From contig NC_133336.1 in the NCBI RefSeq assembly GCF_042186555.1, forward strand, positions 33,047,082-33,111,081: 64,000 nt of DNA, read 5' to 3'. The stretch comes from Aquarana catesbeiana. Taxonomy: Eukaryota > Chordata > Amphibia > Anura > Ranidae. The notes under the pieces are model-generated. The model made no database searches. It was not told where the DNA came from and saw only the letters and a program-made list of their open reading frames with translations. A program made the translations under genes and the position numbers. Of this stretch, positions 44,300-55,399 are shown one piece after another. The stretch's first letter is position 1. Each line of letters starts with the position of its first letter.

Positions 44300-44532
44300 C
44301 AATTTTCAGTTTTCAGTGCTGTCGCATTTTGAATGACAATTGCGCGGTCATGCTACACTGCACCCAAATGACGTTTTTTATCTTTTTTTACACCACAAAT
44401 AGAGCTTTCTTTTGGTGGTATTTGATCACCTCTGCAATTTTTTGCGCTATAAACAAGAGTGACAAGTTTGAAAAAAATTCAATATTTTTTACTTTTTGCT
44501 ATACTAAAGATCCCGATTAAATTTTATATTTA

Positions 44533-44620
<88 letters not shown>

Positions 44621-45353
44621 TACATACATTTTTTTCCCCCCTCATTTTAGGCTATGTATTCTACATATTTTTGGTAAAAAAAAAAAAAAAAATCGCAATG
44701 AGCGTATATGGATTGGTTTGTGCAAAAGTTCTAGCGTCTACAAAATAGAAGATAGTTTTATGGCGTTTTTATAATTTATTTTTTTTACTAGTAATGGCGG
44801 CGATCTGCTTTTTTATTGTGACTGCGACATTGTGGCGGACACATCGGGCACGTTTGACACTATTTTGGGACCATTCACATTTATACAGCGATCAGTGCTA
44901 GAAAAATGCACTGATTACTGTATAAATGTCACTGGCAGGGAAGGAGTTAACACTAGGGGGCGATCAAGTGGATAAATGTGTTACCTAGGGAGTGATTCTA
45001 ACTATGGGGGTAGGGGACTCACAAGGGGAGGAGACCGATCAGTGTTCCTCTGTACTGGGAACACACGATCGGTCTCCTCTCCCGTGACAGGACGTGGATC
45101 TGTAGGTTTACACACACAGATCCACGGTCCTGCTCTGTTATCGGGCAATCGCGGGTGCTCGGCGGACATCGCGGCCGCCGGGCACGCGCACCGGCTCACA
45201 AGTGACATGGCAGGAGCACGTGCACGCTGGAGGTGCACACGCCTGCGCCCCCTAGACGGCCGGGAAGCCCAGGATGTCATATGACACCTGCCCAGGATGA
45301 GAGATCCCTCCTGCGGACGTCATATTACTATGGGCGGGTAGGGAAGTGGTTAA
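44300..45353 (-). mobile_element. R1 repeat, one end truncated, with (TA)n
   Basis: R1 blocks in reverse order ('gacaattgcgcggtcatgct', 'ggtggtatttgatcacctc', 'tagcgtctacaaaatag', 'acatttatacagcgatcagt', 'aggggggcgatcaa'-like) end in GGGAAGTGGTTAA with TTAA at 45350-45353. The left end lacks TTAACCACTT and joins the hAT-like repeat directly. A (TA)n then (CA)n run lies at 44536-44628. Confidence 0.78.
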
Positions 45354-45359
45354 TGTTAG

Positions 45360-47745
45360 CACAGCCTTTGGCATTTTATGAAGAGATAGTTATGTTGTAC
45401 CCTATCTGCTTAGTATTTATTATTACTAGTAAGTCTTTAGAAAGTGAACCACCCTTGTTCATAATACCCATCAGCCAGTCTCTTATCAGGGTCCAGTCAC
45501 ACCTAAGCGATCTGTTGTGCTGCAATAATTCGCATTACAGCACCCATTAATGTGCCATGCATTAAAGTGGCCCTTTGATTATGAATGGGCTGCAAATGCA
45601 ATCAATTGAAATATATTTTTTTTGAAATATGTATTTTTGCCGTTAGTAAATCAACCCCATAGTAGGCACGGCGCGGTATGGTGTATGTGCGCGCTGCACT
45701 GTAGTGTTCAATGTGTTGGGGTGCCATTCACAATGATTGGCTCTGCAACACCCTGTACATATCACAGGTTTTTTGCCATGTGTTGTGTTTAACGCTCATG
45801 TTTTTTCGCATGTAGCCACATGGGATGGGACCTAAAACGATATCTGAAATATGTTAACCCGCAGCAAAAGGTCCTGAAATCCTCTCTTTATTTTTATCAC
45901 TGCGCTGGTTATTTTTCCATACTGATGTCTATCCATTCTAAACACGAACATCTGTTAGTGGTAAACGGAGGCTTATTCCAGCTGTTTCGTCACAGATGAA
46001 AGGTGATTGGTCAGTATTTCCGTATGCCCCATGACTATGGGTCATCCTAATACTGTTTGTATTGTACAACTTGTACGTGACCTCAATTCTCTTAACAATA
46101 ATTTCCACAGGCTTGGGAACAATACAGACAGATTAGCAAGGCCAGGTGAATCAAGTAACGGCTGGTTTTGCAGACCCAGCGAAAATTTGTTTACCTAGTG
46201 TTGTATTTTATGAATTTTGCAAGCCACAAATGTCTATGCATTTGTTATTTTCATTTTTGGCAGCTTAGGTTGTATTTAGTCCCCCCCACCCCAATCCTGT
46301 GCTGATTTGACTGACGTAAGGCTCCCCGGACGCCGAGTCCTGGGTGAGTGGATGAGTAGTGCTGTCCAGTGTGACTCAGTCATCAGCTGCTCGCATCCTG
46401 ACCCCGCACCGTGGCCAAACCAATTCCATCTGACTCTCCCTTTTTGGCTAGCGAGCGACGCTCTGTTCTCACGCTCCACATGGGCTTTGGAAAACTTTTG
46501 TGAGAAAAGTACTTAAAAGTTTACGGCATCGTGAACACCAAAGCTGTTGGCACGCACCATTTCTTGTTCATATTTTCCTCCTTAGGCAATATTTTCCTGC
46601 ATCGCTATTGCACTAGGCTTAACCCTGCAGCTACCACGCTTACGATATGGTCGACACAATGGCTTCTCTGTGCGCACCTTGCACTTGACCTCTTATTTAA
46701 CGCGGACCTCATCCTCTTTTCTTTAAAAGCTGCATAAAAGTCCAAAAAAGGACCCGTGGAGGGAAAAATGGTTGATAATGTGCTCACTGTTCCTGACCTC
46801 TGTAGTGTAATGAGTGACTTCATTCTCCTCTTGATAAAATCCTTGGGAATGCTGAATAGCTCAAATCTTGCGAGAGGATGCTGCAGAATTGTCTTCTCGT
46901 GAGATGTGGGCTACTCGGCATTCTCTGAGATCTGGCCAGAAGGAGAGTTACATTACCCTTGCCTACCCTGCAGGAGGAAGCCGAAAATATTTAAGAATAT
47001 TGGCTGCCGTTCTTTTACCCCAGTTTGTTTTTGTTTTTTTGGTTATTTTTTTTTTTTTGCGCACTTTCTTCAATCGTTTTAGGGCAGGGGCTATAGACCT
47101 TGTCCATTGTACTATTTTTACCAGGCACAGAGTCCTCCTATCTGGCTGCATAATGCTATTGTAACTTCATAAACAACTTTCTATAGTTTGCTATGTACCC
47201 TGTGCCTCTTGAGGTCTGGCACATAGGTGAGAGCAGTTGTGAATCAAAAGAAATGATTTTGTCCTATAACACAGTAACCTGTCCAGTTCTACTCTGTGTA
47301 AGCTGTAAGGCACCATGGTGCAGGCACAGACGCAACATTTCCTAAAGAGACCCTGTCACCAACCCAAACCATATTTATTTTGCTCACACTGTGCATTACT
47401 TTGCACTTGTGTGTCTGTTTTTTTTTTCAGGATGTTAGGGTCTTTGGGCCTACCCTGCAACTCTAGGGTGAGGTTGTGTGACTTTTTGGTTCCTTTCTCC
47501 CCTGCCTTGGGGGTTCTCTCTTAAGTAGACCCCCCCCCCCCAACTGGATCTGATCTGAGTGTACCTTGCTCCTGTCAGGAGTTTTGTACCCTGGGGGGTT
47601 CAGGGAAGAGTCTTTCTTCTTCAGGACAGGACTATTTGGCACATCCTAAGTGCACTTTTTTGGTTCAATGATGGTTTTGTTTTTGCACATCGTGGGCTCA
47701 GGAAAAATAAAACTGCAGGCAAATGCACTGAAAAATCAAGTATTT
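45360..47745. other. No gene seen
   Basis: 45489-45833 may be a MITE: 'ggtccagtcacacct' and (other strand) 'ggtcccatcccatgtgg' are weakly inverted. The rest, to 47745, shows no recognised feature. Confidence 0.35.
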
Positions 47746-47748
47746 TAA

Positions 47749-48055
47749 GGCTTCATGCACACCATAAACTAAAAAAAAGCCAGAAAAACACTGGATGAAA
47801 AATCTTTTTTTTTTTTTTTTTTTTTTTTGTGCCAGGTTTTAGCAGCAATTAGGAGCTTTGAGGTTTTTTTTTTTTTTCTGCTGACAAATTGCCCCAGAAA
47901 ATGCAAAAAAAATTGTTTTTTTCCTGCTCCTAGAAGCTGAAGCTTCAAAAATGCTTCTAGACTAAAATAGTGTACTGTTTGCTTCTAGAAGCAGAAAAAA
48001 AAATGCTCAAAAACTGTTGCTTGGAGCACTTCTTTAAGCTAGCGTGCATGAAGCC
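47749..48055. mobile_element. MITE with perfect 12-bp ends and TAA duplication
   Basis: GGCTTCATGCAC at 47749 and GTGCATGAAGCC at 48044-48055 are exact inverted repeats. TAA at 47746-47748 and 48056-48058 is the target duplication, as in PIF/Harbinger elements. The inside has T tracts and 'ttctagaagc' palindromes. No coding capacity. Confidence 0.85.
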
Positions 48056-48166
48056 TAAATGGTTACTTGCAGCATTTTTCCTTTCAACAAATTATTCTTT
48101 TATTTACTTGCAATGTGCCTCTGATTTTGCCAGAAAAACGACTCCAGAAGGAGTCCATTCTCTAGC

Positions 48167-48566
48167 TGTCAGAAACCATGAATCAGATAGAGACAGAAGT
48201 ACAGTTAATCACACTTGTTTAATAATAATAAAAAGGTAAACAGAGTAAGCATAGTCAATACAGAGCCAGAGTTCAGTAACCAGATCGGGTAGTCAGCCAA
48301 TGTCAGAGATCAACATAGTAGTACAGCAAGCAGGATCAGGAGCCAGAAGGGACGTCAGCCGAGCAAGTCTTCAACAGGAACGCAGGAGAAAGTCTGAGAT
48401 GTGACCAAAGGAGAAGGCAGAGATGAAGCGAGCTGGATGGCTTTAAGTAGCCAGGCTGACGAGCAGATCATCAACAGCTGAGTCACTGTGGAGAGAAAGG
48501 AGCTGGCAATCAGCCGACAGCTGAGCAGCCAGCTCAGAGAAGGAAGGGCTGAGCCCAGCCCTGACA
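48167..48566 (-). repeat. Gypsy 3' LTR
   Basis: 400 bp, same ends as the 5' LTR. Immediately upstream in the sense direction (48596-48570) is a purine-rich tract (GAGGGGGAGGGG, then GAGGAGGGGGATAC) that serves as the plus-strand primer (PPT). Confidence 0.93.
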
Positions 48567-48578
48567 GTATCCCCCTCC

Positions 48579-49941
48579 TCAACTACCCCTCCCCCTCGGA
48601 GGACCACCGGGCTTGAGGGGAAAATGTCTATGGAAATCACGAAGGAGGACAGGGGCAGGTACGGCCAAGGATGAGACCCAAGAGCGTTCCTCCGGACCGT
48701 ACCCCTTCCAATGCACCAGGTACTGTATGCGCCCACAGAACCTACAGGAGTCAACAATGGATTGTACTTCATACTCCTCATAGTTCTCAACCTGTATAGG
48801 GTGAGGACGTGGCACCGAGGTGGTAAAGCGGTTGCAGACCAAAGGTTTCAATAATGAGACATGAAATACATTAGAGATGCGCATACAAGGAGGAAGGTCC
48901 AACACGTAAGCCACAGGGTTAATCCTGTGAAGGATACGGAAAGGCCCCATAAACTGAGGTGCGAACTTCAAAGAAGGAACATAAAGTTGGAGGTTGTGAG
49001 ACTACAGACAGACTGTCCCCAACCTGATAGGAATGTGCAGGCAGGCGTCTGCGGTCAGCATGGTGTCTGTACCTATCATTACCATGTCGCAAGTCCTCCT
49101 GGACTTGTGCCCAAGTGGAACGAAGGCCACGGAGATGCTCCTCTAACGCAGGAATACTCTGCGGAACAAACTAGGCAGGCAACACGGAAGTTTGGAAACC
49201 ATAGTTCGCCATAAACGGGAAGCTGAATTCAAGGCACTATTGTGAGCAAACTCCACCCACGGTAAGAGGTCTGAACAGTTGTTATGATGGTCAGAAATAT
49301 AGCAACGTAGGAATTGCTCCAAGGACTGACTGGCTTGTTCTGCAGCCCCATTAGACTGCGGGTGATACGCAGAGGAGAAAGCAAGCTGAATACCCAACTG
49401 TGCACAAAAGGCTCGCCAGACCCGGGACACAAACTGACTACCCGTCTGAGACAATCACCTTGGGTAGCCCATGTAAGCAGAAGATCTCCCGAGCAAAAAT
49501 AGAAGCCAGTTCCTTAGAAGTAGGCAACTTCTTGAGTGGAATACAATGCAACATTTTCGGGAACCGGTCAACCACCATAAGAATAACTGTGTTGCCCTGG
49601 GCGTTGGGTAACTCCACAATGAAATCCATAGACAGGTGGGTCCAGGGCCTCTCTCCATTGGGTATGGGTTGTGGGAGGCCCACTGGAATGTGTCGTGGAG
49701 TCTTACTCTAAGCACACACGGAACAGGCAGCTACGAAGGCGGTTACATGAGCACATAGACTAGGCCACCAGGATTGTTGGGAAATGGCCCAAAAGAGTTG
49801 ATTCTTCCCAGAGTGGCCAGCAACCTTGGGAGAATGGTAAGTCTGGAGCACAGCAGTACGGAAACTCTCGGGAACAAAGCAGCGGTCACAAGGTTTCTCA
49901 GGAGGAGCATCGACCTGAGCAGCAAGAATTTTGTCACCCAA
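48579..49941 (-). pseudogene. Gypsy integrase with C-terminal chromodomain
   Basis: HHCC zinc-binding part YHSPKVAGHSGKNQLFWAIS...CSVCA (49941-49708); catalytic core with MDFIVELP (first Asp), VIVSD and SQTGSQF (second Asp, frame shifts at about 49445), and AYHPQSNGAAEQASQ (Glu). After more frameshifts the end encodes FMGPFRILHRINPVAYVLDL and a chromodomain, YEVQSIVDS then YLVHWKGYGPEERSWV (about 48770-48650). The chromodomain marks the chromovirus branch. Confidence 0.93.
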
Positions 49942-50034
49942 AGGAGAAGTAAGACTGGTACGAACCGTAGCCAGAATACGATCAGGAGGAATCGCAGGAA
50001 CCGGAACCGACTCCTTGGAAGTGGAGGAAAATTG

Positions 50035-50716
50035 TCATGACAAGGCGTCAGCCTTTACATTCTTAGTACCGCGTAAGAAAGAGACAATGTAATTTAAAAC
50101 TCGACAAGAAAAGAGCCAATTGTGCCCTTCTGGGAGAGAGGCGCTTAGCCTCAGACAAGAATGTGAAATTCTTATGGTCAGTAAGAATGAGAACCGGCAC
50201 AGTGGTACCTTTTTAATGAGATGTCTCCATTCTTTCAGGGCTAAAATGATCGCCAACAGCTCTCTGTCACCAATTTCGTAATTGCACTCCGCCGGTGACA
50301 ATTTCTTGGAAAAGTAGCCACACAGATGCATAGCGCACTCAGTTAGGACGTTGAGACAGAAGGGCGCCAACTCCAGTGTCAGAAGCATCAACTTCTAGAA
50401 TAAAAGGCAACGTAGAATCAGGGTGTGCCAACACAGGAGCAGAAACAAAGGCAGCCTTGAGACTCTCAAAGGCCTTAATGGACTCCGGAGACCAACTCTG
50501 TGGGTTGCCGTCTTTCCTGGTCATATCAGTCAGGGGCTTGACTAGAAATGAGAAGTTACAAATAAACTTCCGATAATAGTTGGCAAAGCCAAGAAAACGC
50601 TGCAGAGGACATAAACCCATGGGTCGAGGCCACTGTAGGACTGCTGAAAGTTTTCTCTGGGTCCATCGAAAAACCAGCAGTGGAAATAACATAGCCCAGG
50701 AATTTAACCTGTTCAC
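50035..50716 (-). pseudogene. Gypsy RNase H
   Basis: Segment 50716-50339 gives the connection LGFANYYRKFICNFSFLVKP and FILEVDASDTGVGALLSQRP with the first RNase H Asp; segment 50391-50035 gives YFSKKLSPAECNYEIGDREL with the catalytic Glu, LLAIILALKEWRHL, and NVKADALS with the last Asp. The two are separated by a frameshift at about 50345-50390. Confidence 0.9.
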
Positions 50717-51345
50717 AATGGAATTCGCACTTTTCCAATTTACAATAGAGATTGTTCTCTCTTAATCTCTGAAGCACACGACAGACATCTGTGAGGTGGC
50801 TCTCCAGGGACTTGGAAAATATGAGGGTATCGTCGAGATAAACCACAACACATAACTGCAACAAATCTCGGAGGACATCGTTAATGAACTCCTGGAAAAC
50901 TGCCGGAGCGTTACAAAGGCCAAAAGGCATTACGAGATATTCATAATGATCTGGTATTAAACACAGTTTTCCACTCTTCGCCCTCCTTAATCCTGACGAG
51001 ATTGTATGCCCATCTCAAATCAAGCTTCGTGAAAACCGTTGCTCCCTTAAGGCGGTCAAATAACTCGTAATCAACCAAATGGTATAGGCATTCTTAATCG
51101 TGAAATGATTGAGACCCCTATAAATCGATACAAGGTCTCAGCTCACCACTCTTCTTCTTCACAAAAAAGAAACCAGCACTAGCAGGAGACAAGGATTTGC
51201 GGATGAAACCTCGAGAAAGTGTGTCTGCAACATACTCCTCCATGGCCTTATCCTCCAAGACCGACAAAGGGTAAACCCGGCCACGAGGGGGTATGGCACC
51301 AGGTGGAAGGTCAATTGCACAATCATAAGGTCGTTGTGGAGGCAA
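50556..51345 (-). pseudogene. Gypsy reverse transcriptase
   Basis: Open pieces: 51345-51118 with GAIPPRGRVYPLSVLE and GFFFVKKKSGELRPCIDL, where an extra T shifts the frame before the usual YRGLN; and 50930-50556 with MPFGLCNAPAVFQEFIND, the catalytic VVVYLDDTLIFS (YLDD) and KCEFHCEQVKFLGYVIS. The palm-finger linker between 51118 and 50930 is in other frames. Confidence 0.93.
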
Positions 51346-51382
51346 ACTACCAGCTTGACCTTTGTCAAAGACATCGCTAAAA

Positions 51383-52174
51383 TCACGGTACTTCTCCAGC
51401 AGGGAGAAGTGAAGAGGTGCACAGGACCTTGGCTACCTTCTGGAAGCATCTCTCACTGCACTGTGGCGACCAGGACAGAATCTCAGCACGGAGCCAATCA
51501 AAAGAAGGGTTGTGCCACTGTAACCAAGGATAACCAATAACCAGCGGAAACTTAGGTGAGGAAATAACTTGGAATTGGATTATCTCATGGTGAAGGGCCC
51601 CTACGGCCATGGGCAACGGAACAGTCTCATGATTTACATGGGCAGGCTGTAGAGGTCTCCCGTCAAGTGGAGTGTCACACAGCTGCAGCGAAATCGAGTG
51701 CTTTGATACAAAGGCAGCATCAATTAACAGGCCTGCAGCCCCAGAGTCGATTAGAGCCTGTATCTCGACGGATGACTCAGCCCAAGACAGGGTAATTGAA
51801 ACCAGGGGCTTATCTTTCTGTGAAACTGGAGACGAAACAACGCCAACTAAGGTCTGTCCTTGACAGGACCTCGAGGTTTGGGCGTTCCCTGGACGGATAG
51901 GACAAGACTTCAAAAAGTGACCAGCCTGGCCACAATAAAGGCACAATCTCTCCCTCCTCGAAAGGGCTCTCTCATCCGCTGAGAGACGCATGAAGCGCAA
52001 GTGCATGGGTTCATCTTCACAGACCAACTCGGTACCCGGAGGCATGGGAGGTGAGGGAGGCAAGGGTGGGACTGCAAAGCTCGGAGAGAAATGTACAGGA
52101 GGCTTGCGCCAGCACTCATTAAAAGAGAGTCTTTCTCTGAGTCTGGGGTCAATGAGGATGGCAAATGTGATCAA
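51383..52174 (-). pseudogene. Gypsy zinc knuckle and aspartic protease
   Basis: A 263-codon open piece: basic/proline-rich gag end, zinc knuckle CLYCGQAGHFLKSC (Cys-x2-Cys-x4-His-x4-Cys) and a retropepsin core IQALIDSGAAGLLIDAAFV with the DSG catalytic triad. It ends with GYPWLQWHNPSFDW and frames out at GEVP. The C-terminal part normally continues into reverse transcriptase. Confidence 0.92.
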
Positions 52175-52198
52175 CCTCTTCAGCTCAGTGGGTATATC

Positions 52199-53244
52199 TC
52201 AGGCTGCTATCTCATCCTTGATGTTATCCAAGAGACCATGAGAGAAGGCAGCCACGAGGGCATCATTGTTCCAAGTAACCTCTGCTGCCAGAGTACGGAA
52301 TTCAATGGCGTAATCGGCAACAGTTCTTGTACTCTGTTTGATGGACATGAGGCTCTTGGCAGCAGAAGTGGAGCACGCGGGAACGTCAAATACCCTTTTG
52401 AAGGAAGCCACAGGTTTTTGTGTCTCCCATAGAGGGTTTGCCCGGGCCAAGGCTCTCTCAGAAAGCAAAGATATTACGAAACCTACTTGCCTGGGGCAGC
52501 ATCTCAAAGTATATCTCATTGAACTGGATTGCCCCCAAATCGCTGGGGAAGCGGATCGGAACCAGATTTGCCTCTTATAGAGGTAATACTCAAGGCGGGT
52601 GCCTGCTCAGAAGTGGACAAAGAGATCTGGATGCCGCACACCGGACTAAATAACGCATGCCTTTATTGTTTAAAAAGCTGGATCACAGGATATACAGGAC
52701 AGTACAGCAGGAATGTACAGAGCTCAGCTGACACGTTTCACACTCATGATGGGTGCTTACTCTGAGTAGCACCCATCATGAGTGTGAAACGCAACAGATG
52801 AGCTATGTACATTCCTGCTGTAGTGTCCTGTATATCCTGTGATCCAGCTTTTTAAACAATAAAGGCATTAGTTATTCAGTCCGGTGTGCGGCATCCAGAT
52901 CTCTTCGTCCACTTCTGCTCCACTTTGCATTAGCCAGCACCTGGGACTCTTCTCTACTGAAGGATTCATACCAGTCATTCCACCTATCGATCTAGACCTA
53001 CCTGAGCGGTGGAGCCCTCATCCCCCCCACCCCCTTTTTTTTCCTGCTCAGAGACTGGAGCAGCAGCAGGGATGGCCTGCAACACAGGTTGTACCAGAGC
53101 AGCCATAGTGGAAGATTCCAGGTGAGCCGTACAACTCCGGAGCGTTTGTAACGCCAAGGCAAACTGATCCATGCGGTGATCCTGGTCATCCAATCTGGAA
53201 AAAATATTACCAACAAGTGGACTGACTGCATCTTCTGAATTCAT
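52199..53244 (-). pseudogene. Gypsy gag, interrupted
   Basis: The ATG at 53244 lies only 13 bases after the 5' LTR. The first 86 codons (MNSEDAVSPLVGNIFSRLDD) run to a stop in the inserted palindromic repeat. Beyond it the capsid-like part can be followed from about 52519 (RALARANPLWET, then SIKQSTRTVADYAIEFRTLA, FSHGLLDNIKDEIA) with frameshifts between. The motif layout is that of vertebrate Gypsy gag. Confidence 0.88.
52590..52945. mobile_element. Palindromic repeat inserted in gag
   Basis: Arms of about 150 bp (52608-52757 and about 52769-52917) are near-perfect inverted copies down to a one-base loop around TACTC-T-GAGTA. Arm landmarks: 'gatctggatgccgcacaccg', 'aaaagctggatcacaggata' and 'cactcatgatgggtgct'. 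It interrupts the gag frame, so it arrived after the Gypsy element. No coding capacity; 'caataaagg' near 52857 resembles a polyadenylation signal. Confidence 0.88.
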
Positions 53245-53257
53245 GGCCTTCTCCTAC

Positions 53258-53710
53258 TGTCAGAAACCATGAATCAGACCGAGACAGAAGTAGTTAATCA
53301 CACTTGTTTAATAATAAAAAGGTAAACCGTGTAGTCAATGCATAGCCAAAGTTCAGTAACCAGATCGGGTAGTCAGCCAATGCCAGTGTCAGAGAGCCAG
53401 AGATTAACGTAGTACAGCAAGCAGGATCAGGAGCCAGAAGAGACGTCAGCCGAGCAAGTCTTCAACAGGAACGCAGGAGAAAGTCTCTGAGATATGACCA
53501 AAGGAGAAGAGACGTCAGCCGAGCAAGTCTTCAATAGGAACGCAGGAGAAAGTCTCTGATATATGACCAAAGGAGAAGGCAGAGATAAAGTGAGCTGGAC
53601 GGCTTTAAGTAGCCAGGCTGACAAGCAGATCATCAACAGCTGAGTCACTGTGGAGAGCCGACAGCTGAGCGGCCAGCTCAGAGAAGGAAGGGCTGAGCCC
53701 AGCCCTGACA
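53258..53710 (-). repeat. Gypsy 5' LTR with 69-bp tandem duplication
   Basis: Transcription-sense LTR runs from 53710 to 53258. A 69-bp unit starting 'agacgtcagccgagcaagtc' occurs at 53441 and again at 53510; the other LTR has it once. This accounts for its greater length (453 against 400 bp), offset by an 18-bp loss near 53657. Confidence 0.93.
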
Positions 53711-53990
53711 CTAGCTTCTTCCCTCCTTGTCATAGTCTCCTCCTTTTCTGGGAGTGTTTAATTACTGTTTGTGCTGACCTAACTCCTCTGCCTCTCCCTA
53801 CATAACCTTTTTATGTAGCTGTAGGGGACAGAGCAAAGGGAAATACTAGAGTGACGGTTTTGAGTCTGCTGGGGCTACTGACCTCACATTCATGATGGTG
53901 GTGCCCAGCAGCAGTCTCAGGGGTTTTGAATGTCTATATAAGGAAGGCTTTTAATGGAAAATAATATGCATACAATGTTAAATGCTCCTT

Positions 53991-54353
53991 TTAACCACTT
54001 ACGGACCGCACACTGACGTTATAGGTCAGCTGTTTGAAGAGGGATATCGTTGTTATGGCAGCAGCTAGCTGCCCTAACCCCAGTATCCTCTTCTTCAGCG
54101 GGCGGTCCGCTTTCAGATAAAAGTGGTCTCTGTGGCGGATTCGCCACAAGATCACTTTTATCAGCAGCGGGAGAGGGCCCCCCTCCCGCCGTGCTTCGGT
54201 GCCCTTCTTCGCTTACCGGAACCTCCGGTAGCGACCGCGTCTGCTCCCGTCTGTGGTATGGAGCTGAGTGAGGGGAGGATGGCCCCCACCCGTCTCCATG
54301 CCATTGCAGGGCGGAAGCGACGTCAAAACATTACTTCCACCCATAGCTCTTAA
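53991..54353 (+). repeat. R2 repeat, left part, split by a 7.2-kb insertion
   Basis: TTAACCACTTACGGACCGC at 53991 with 'gggatatcgttgttatggca', 'agctgccctaaccccagtat' and 'gggcggaagcgacgtcaaaa' in the same order as at 37321. It stops at a TTAA (54350-54353) where R3 begins. The continuation is found on the far side at 61590. Confidence 0.82.
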
Positions 54354-54730
54354 CCACTTGACCACTGGGCACTTAAACCCCCTTCCTAACCAGACCAATT
54401 TTCAGCTTTCGGTGCTCTCACATTTTGAATGACAATTATTCAGTCATACAACACTGTACCCATATGAATTTTTTGTCCTTTTTTTCACACAAATAGAGCT
54501 TTCTTTTGGTGTTATTTAATCACCGCTGGGTTTTTTATTTTTTGCGCTATAAAAGAAAAAAGGCTGAAAATTCTGTAAAAATTTTCTGTTATAAAATTTA
54601 GCAAATTAGTAATTTTTCTTCATAAATTTTGGCCAAAATTTATACTGCTACATATCTTTGGTAAAAATAAGTACAAATTGGTGTATATTATTTGGTCTTT
54701 GTGAAAGTTATATTGTCCACAAGCTATGGT

Positions 54731-54982
54731 CATAGGCGTGCGCACAGGGTGTGCCAGGTGTGCCTGGGCACACCCTAATCGCCTTGTGTGGTGCATATTC
54801 CCCCCTGTTTAGACCACTGATATTTCATCCCCCAAAAATATGTTACAAAATAAAATAATTTATTTAAAAATAAAATAAAACTAATGACACTGCCCTACTG
54901 ACACCATCAGTACATATACACATGCATATGTATTTTAGCTTTGGGGTGCACACCCTAATGCAAGAGGCTGCGCACACCTATG
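54731..54982. mobile_element. hAT-type MITE with perfect 8-bp duplication
   Basis: Ends CATAGGCGTGCGCACAGG and (other strand) CATAGGTGTGCGCAGCCT. The 8-bp target duplication GCTATGGT is exact at 54723-54730 and 54983-54990. The opposite R3 arm has the uninserted 'acaagctatggtgccaat' (as reverse complement, at about 61207-61224). 252 bp, AT-rich, no protein. Confidence 0.92.
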
Positions 54983-55399
54983 GCTATGGTGCCAATATCT
55001 GAAAATTGATCACAGCTGAAGTACTGACGGCCTAATTTCTTGCGACCCTAACATGCCAGAAAAGTACAAATACCCCCCAAATGATCCCTTTTTGGAAAGA
55101 AGACATTCCAAGGTATTTAGAAAGATGTATGGTGAGTTTTTTGAAGTTTTAATTTTTTTCCCACAATTCTTTGCAATATCAAGATTTTTTTTTTACAAAA
55201 TTGTCATATTAGCAGGTTATTTCTCTCACACAGCATATGCATACCACAAATTACACCCCAAAACACATTCTGCTATTACTCCCGAGTATGGCGATGCCAC
55301 ATGTGTGAGACTTTTACACAACATGGCCATATACAACATGCAGGGAGCACCTTCAGGCATTCTGGAGCACCCAGGTCAATTCTGACATTTCTCTCCTAC

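Larger units (their letters stand above)
48167..53710 (-). mobile_element. Ty3/Gypsy chromovirus-type retrotransposon, decayed
   Basis: Two LTRs (48167-48566, 48 bases shorter in core, and 53258-53710) with TGTCAG...CTGACA limits are flanked by a perfect 5-bp duplication CTAGC (48162-48166 and 53711-53715). On the minus strand the order is gag, zinc knuckle, protease, reverse transcriptase, RNase H, integrase and chromodomain, which is Ty3/Gypsy order with the chromovirus signature. Every domain has at least one frameshift or stop. A palindromic repeat is inserted in gag (52590-52945). Confidence 0.95.

Noticed and set aside
45489..45833. Possible MITE with 'ggtcc' ends
   Set aside because: Terminal match too short and no target duplication.
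51910..52432. Frames on both strands in the gag-protease region
   Set aside because: Shadows of the Gypsy gag/protease; only the minus frame with the zinc knuckle and DSG motif is real.
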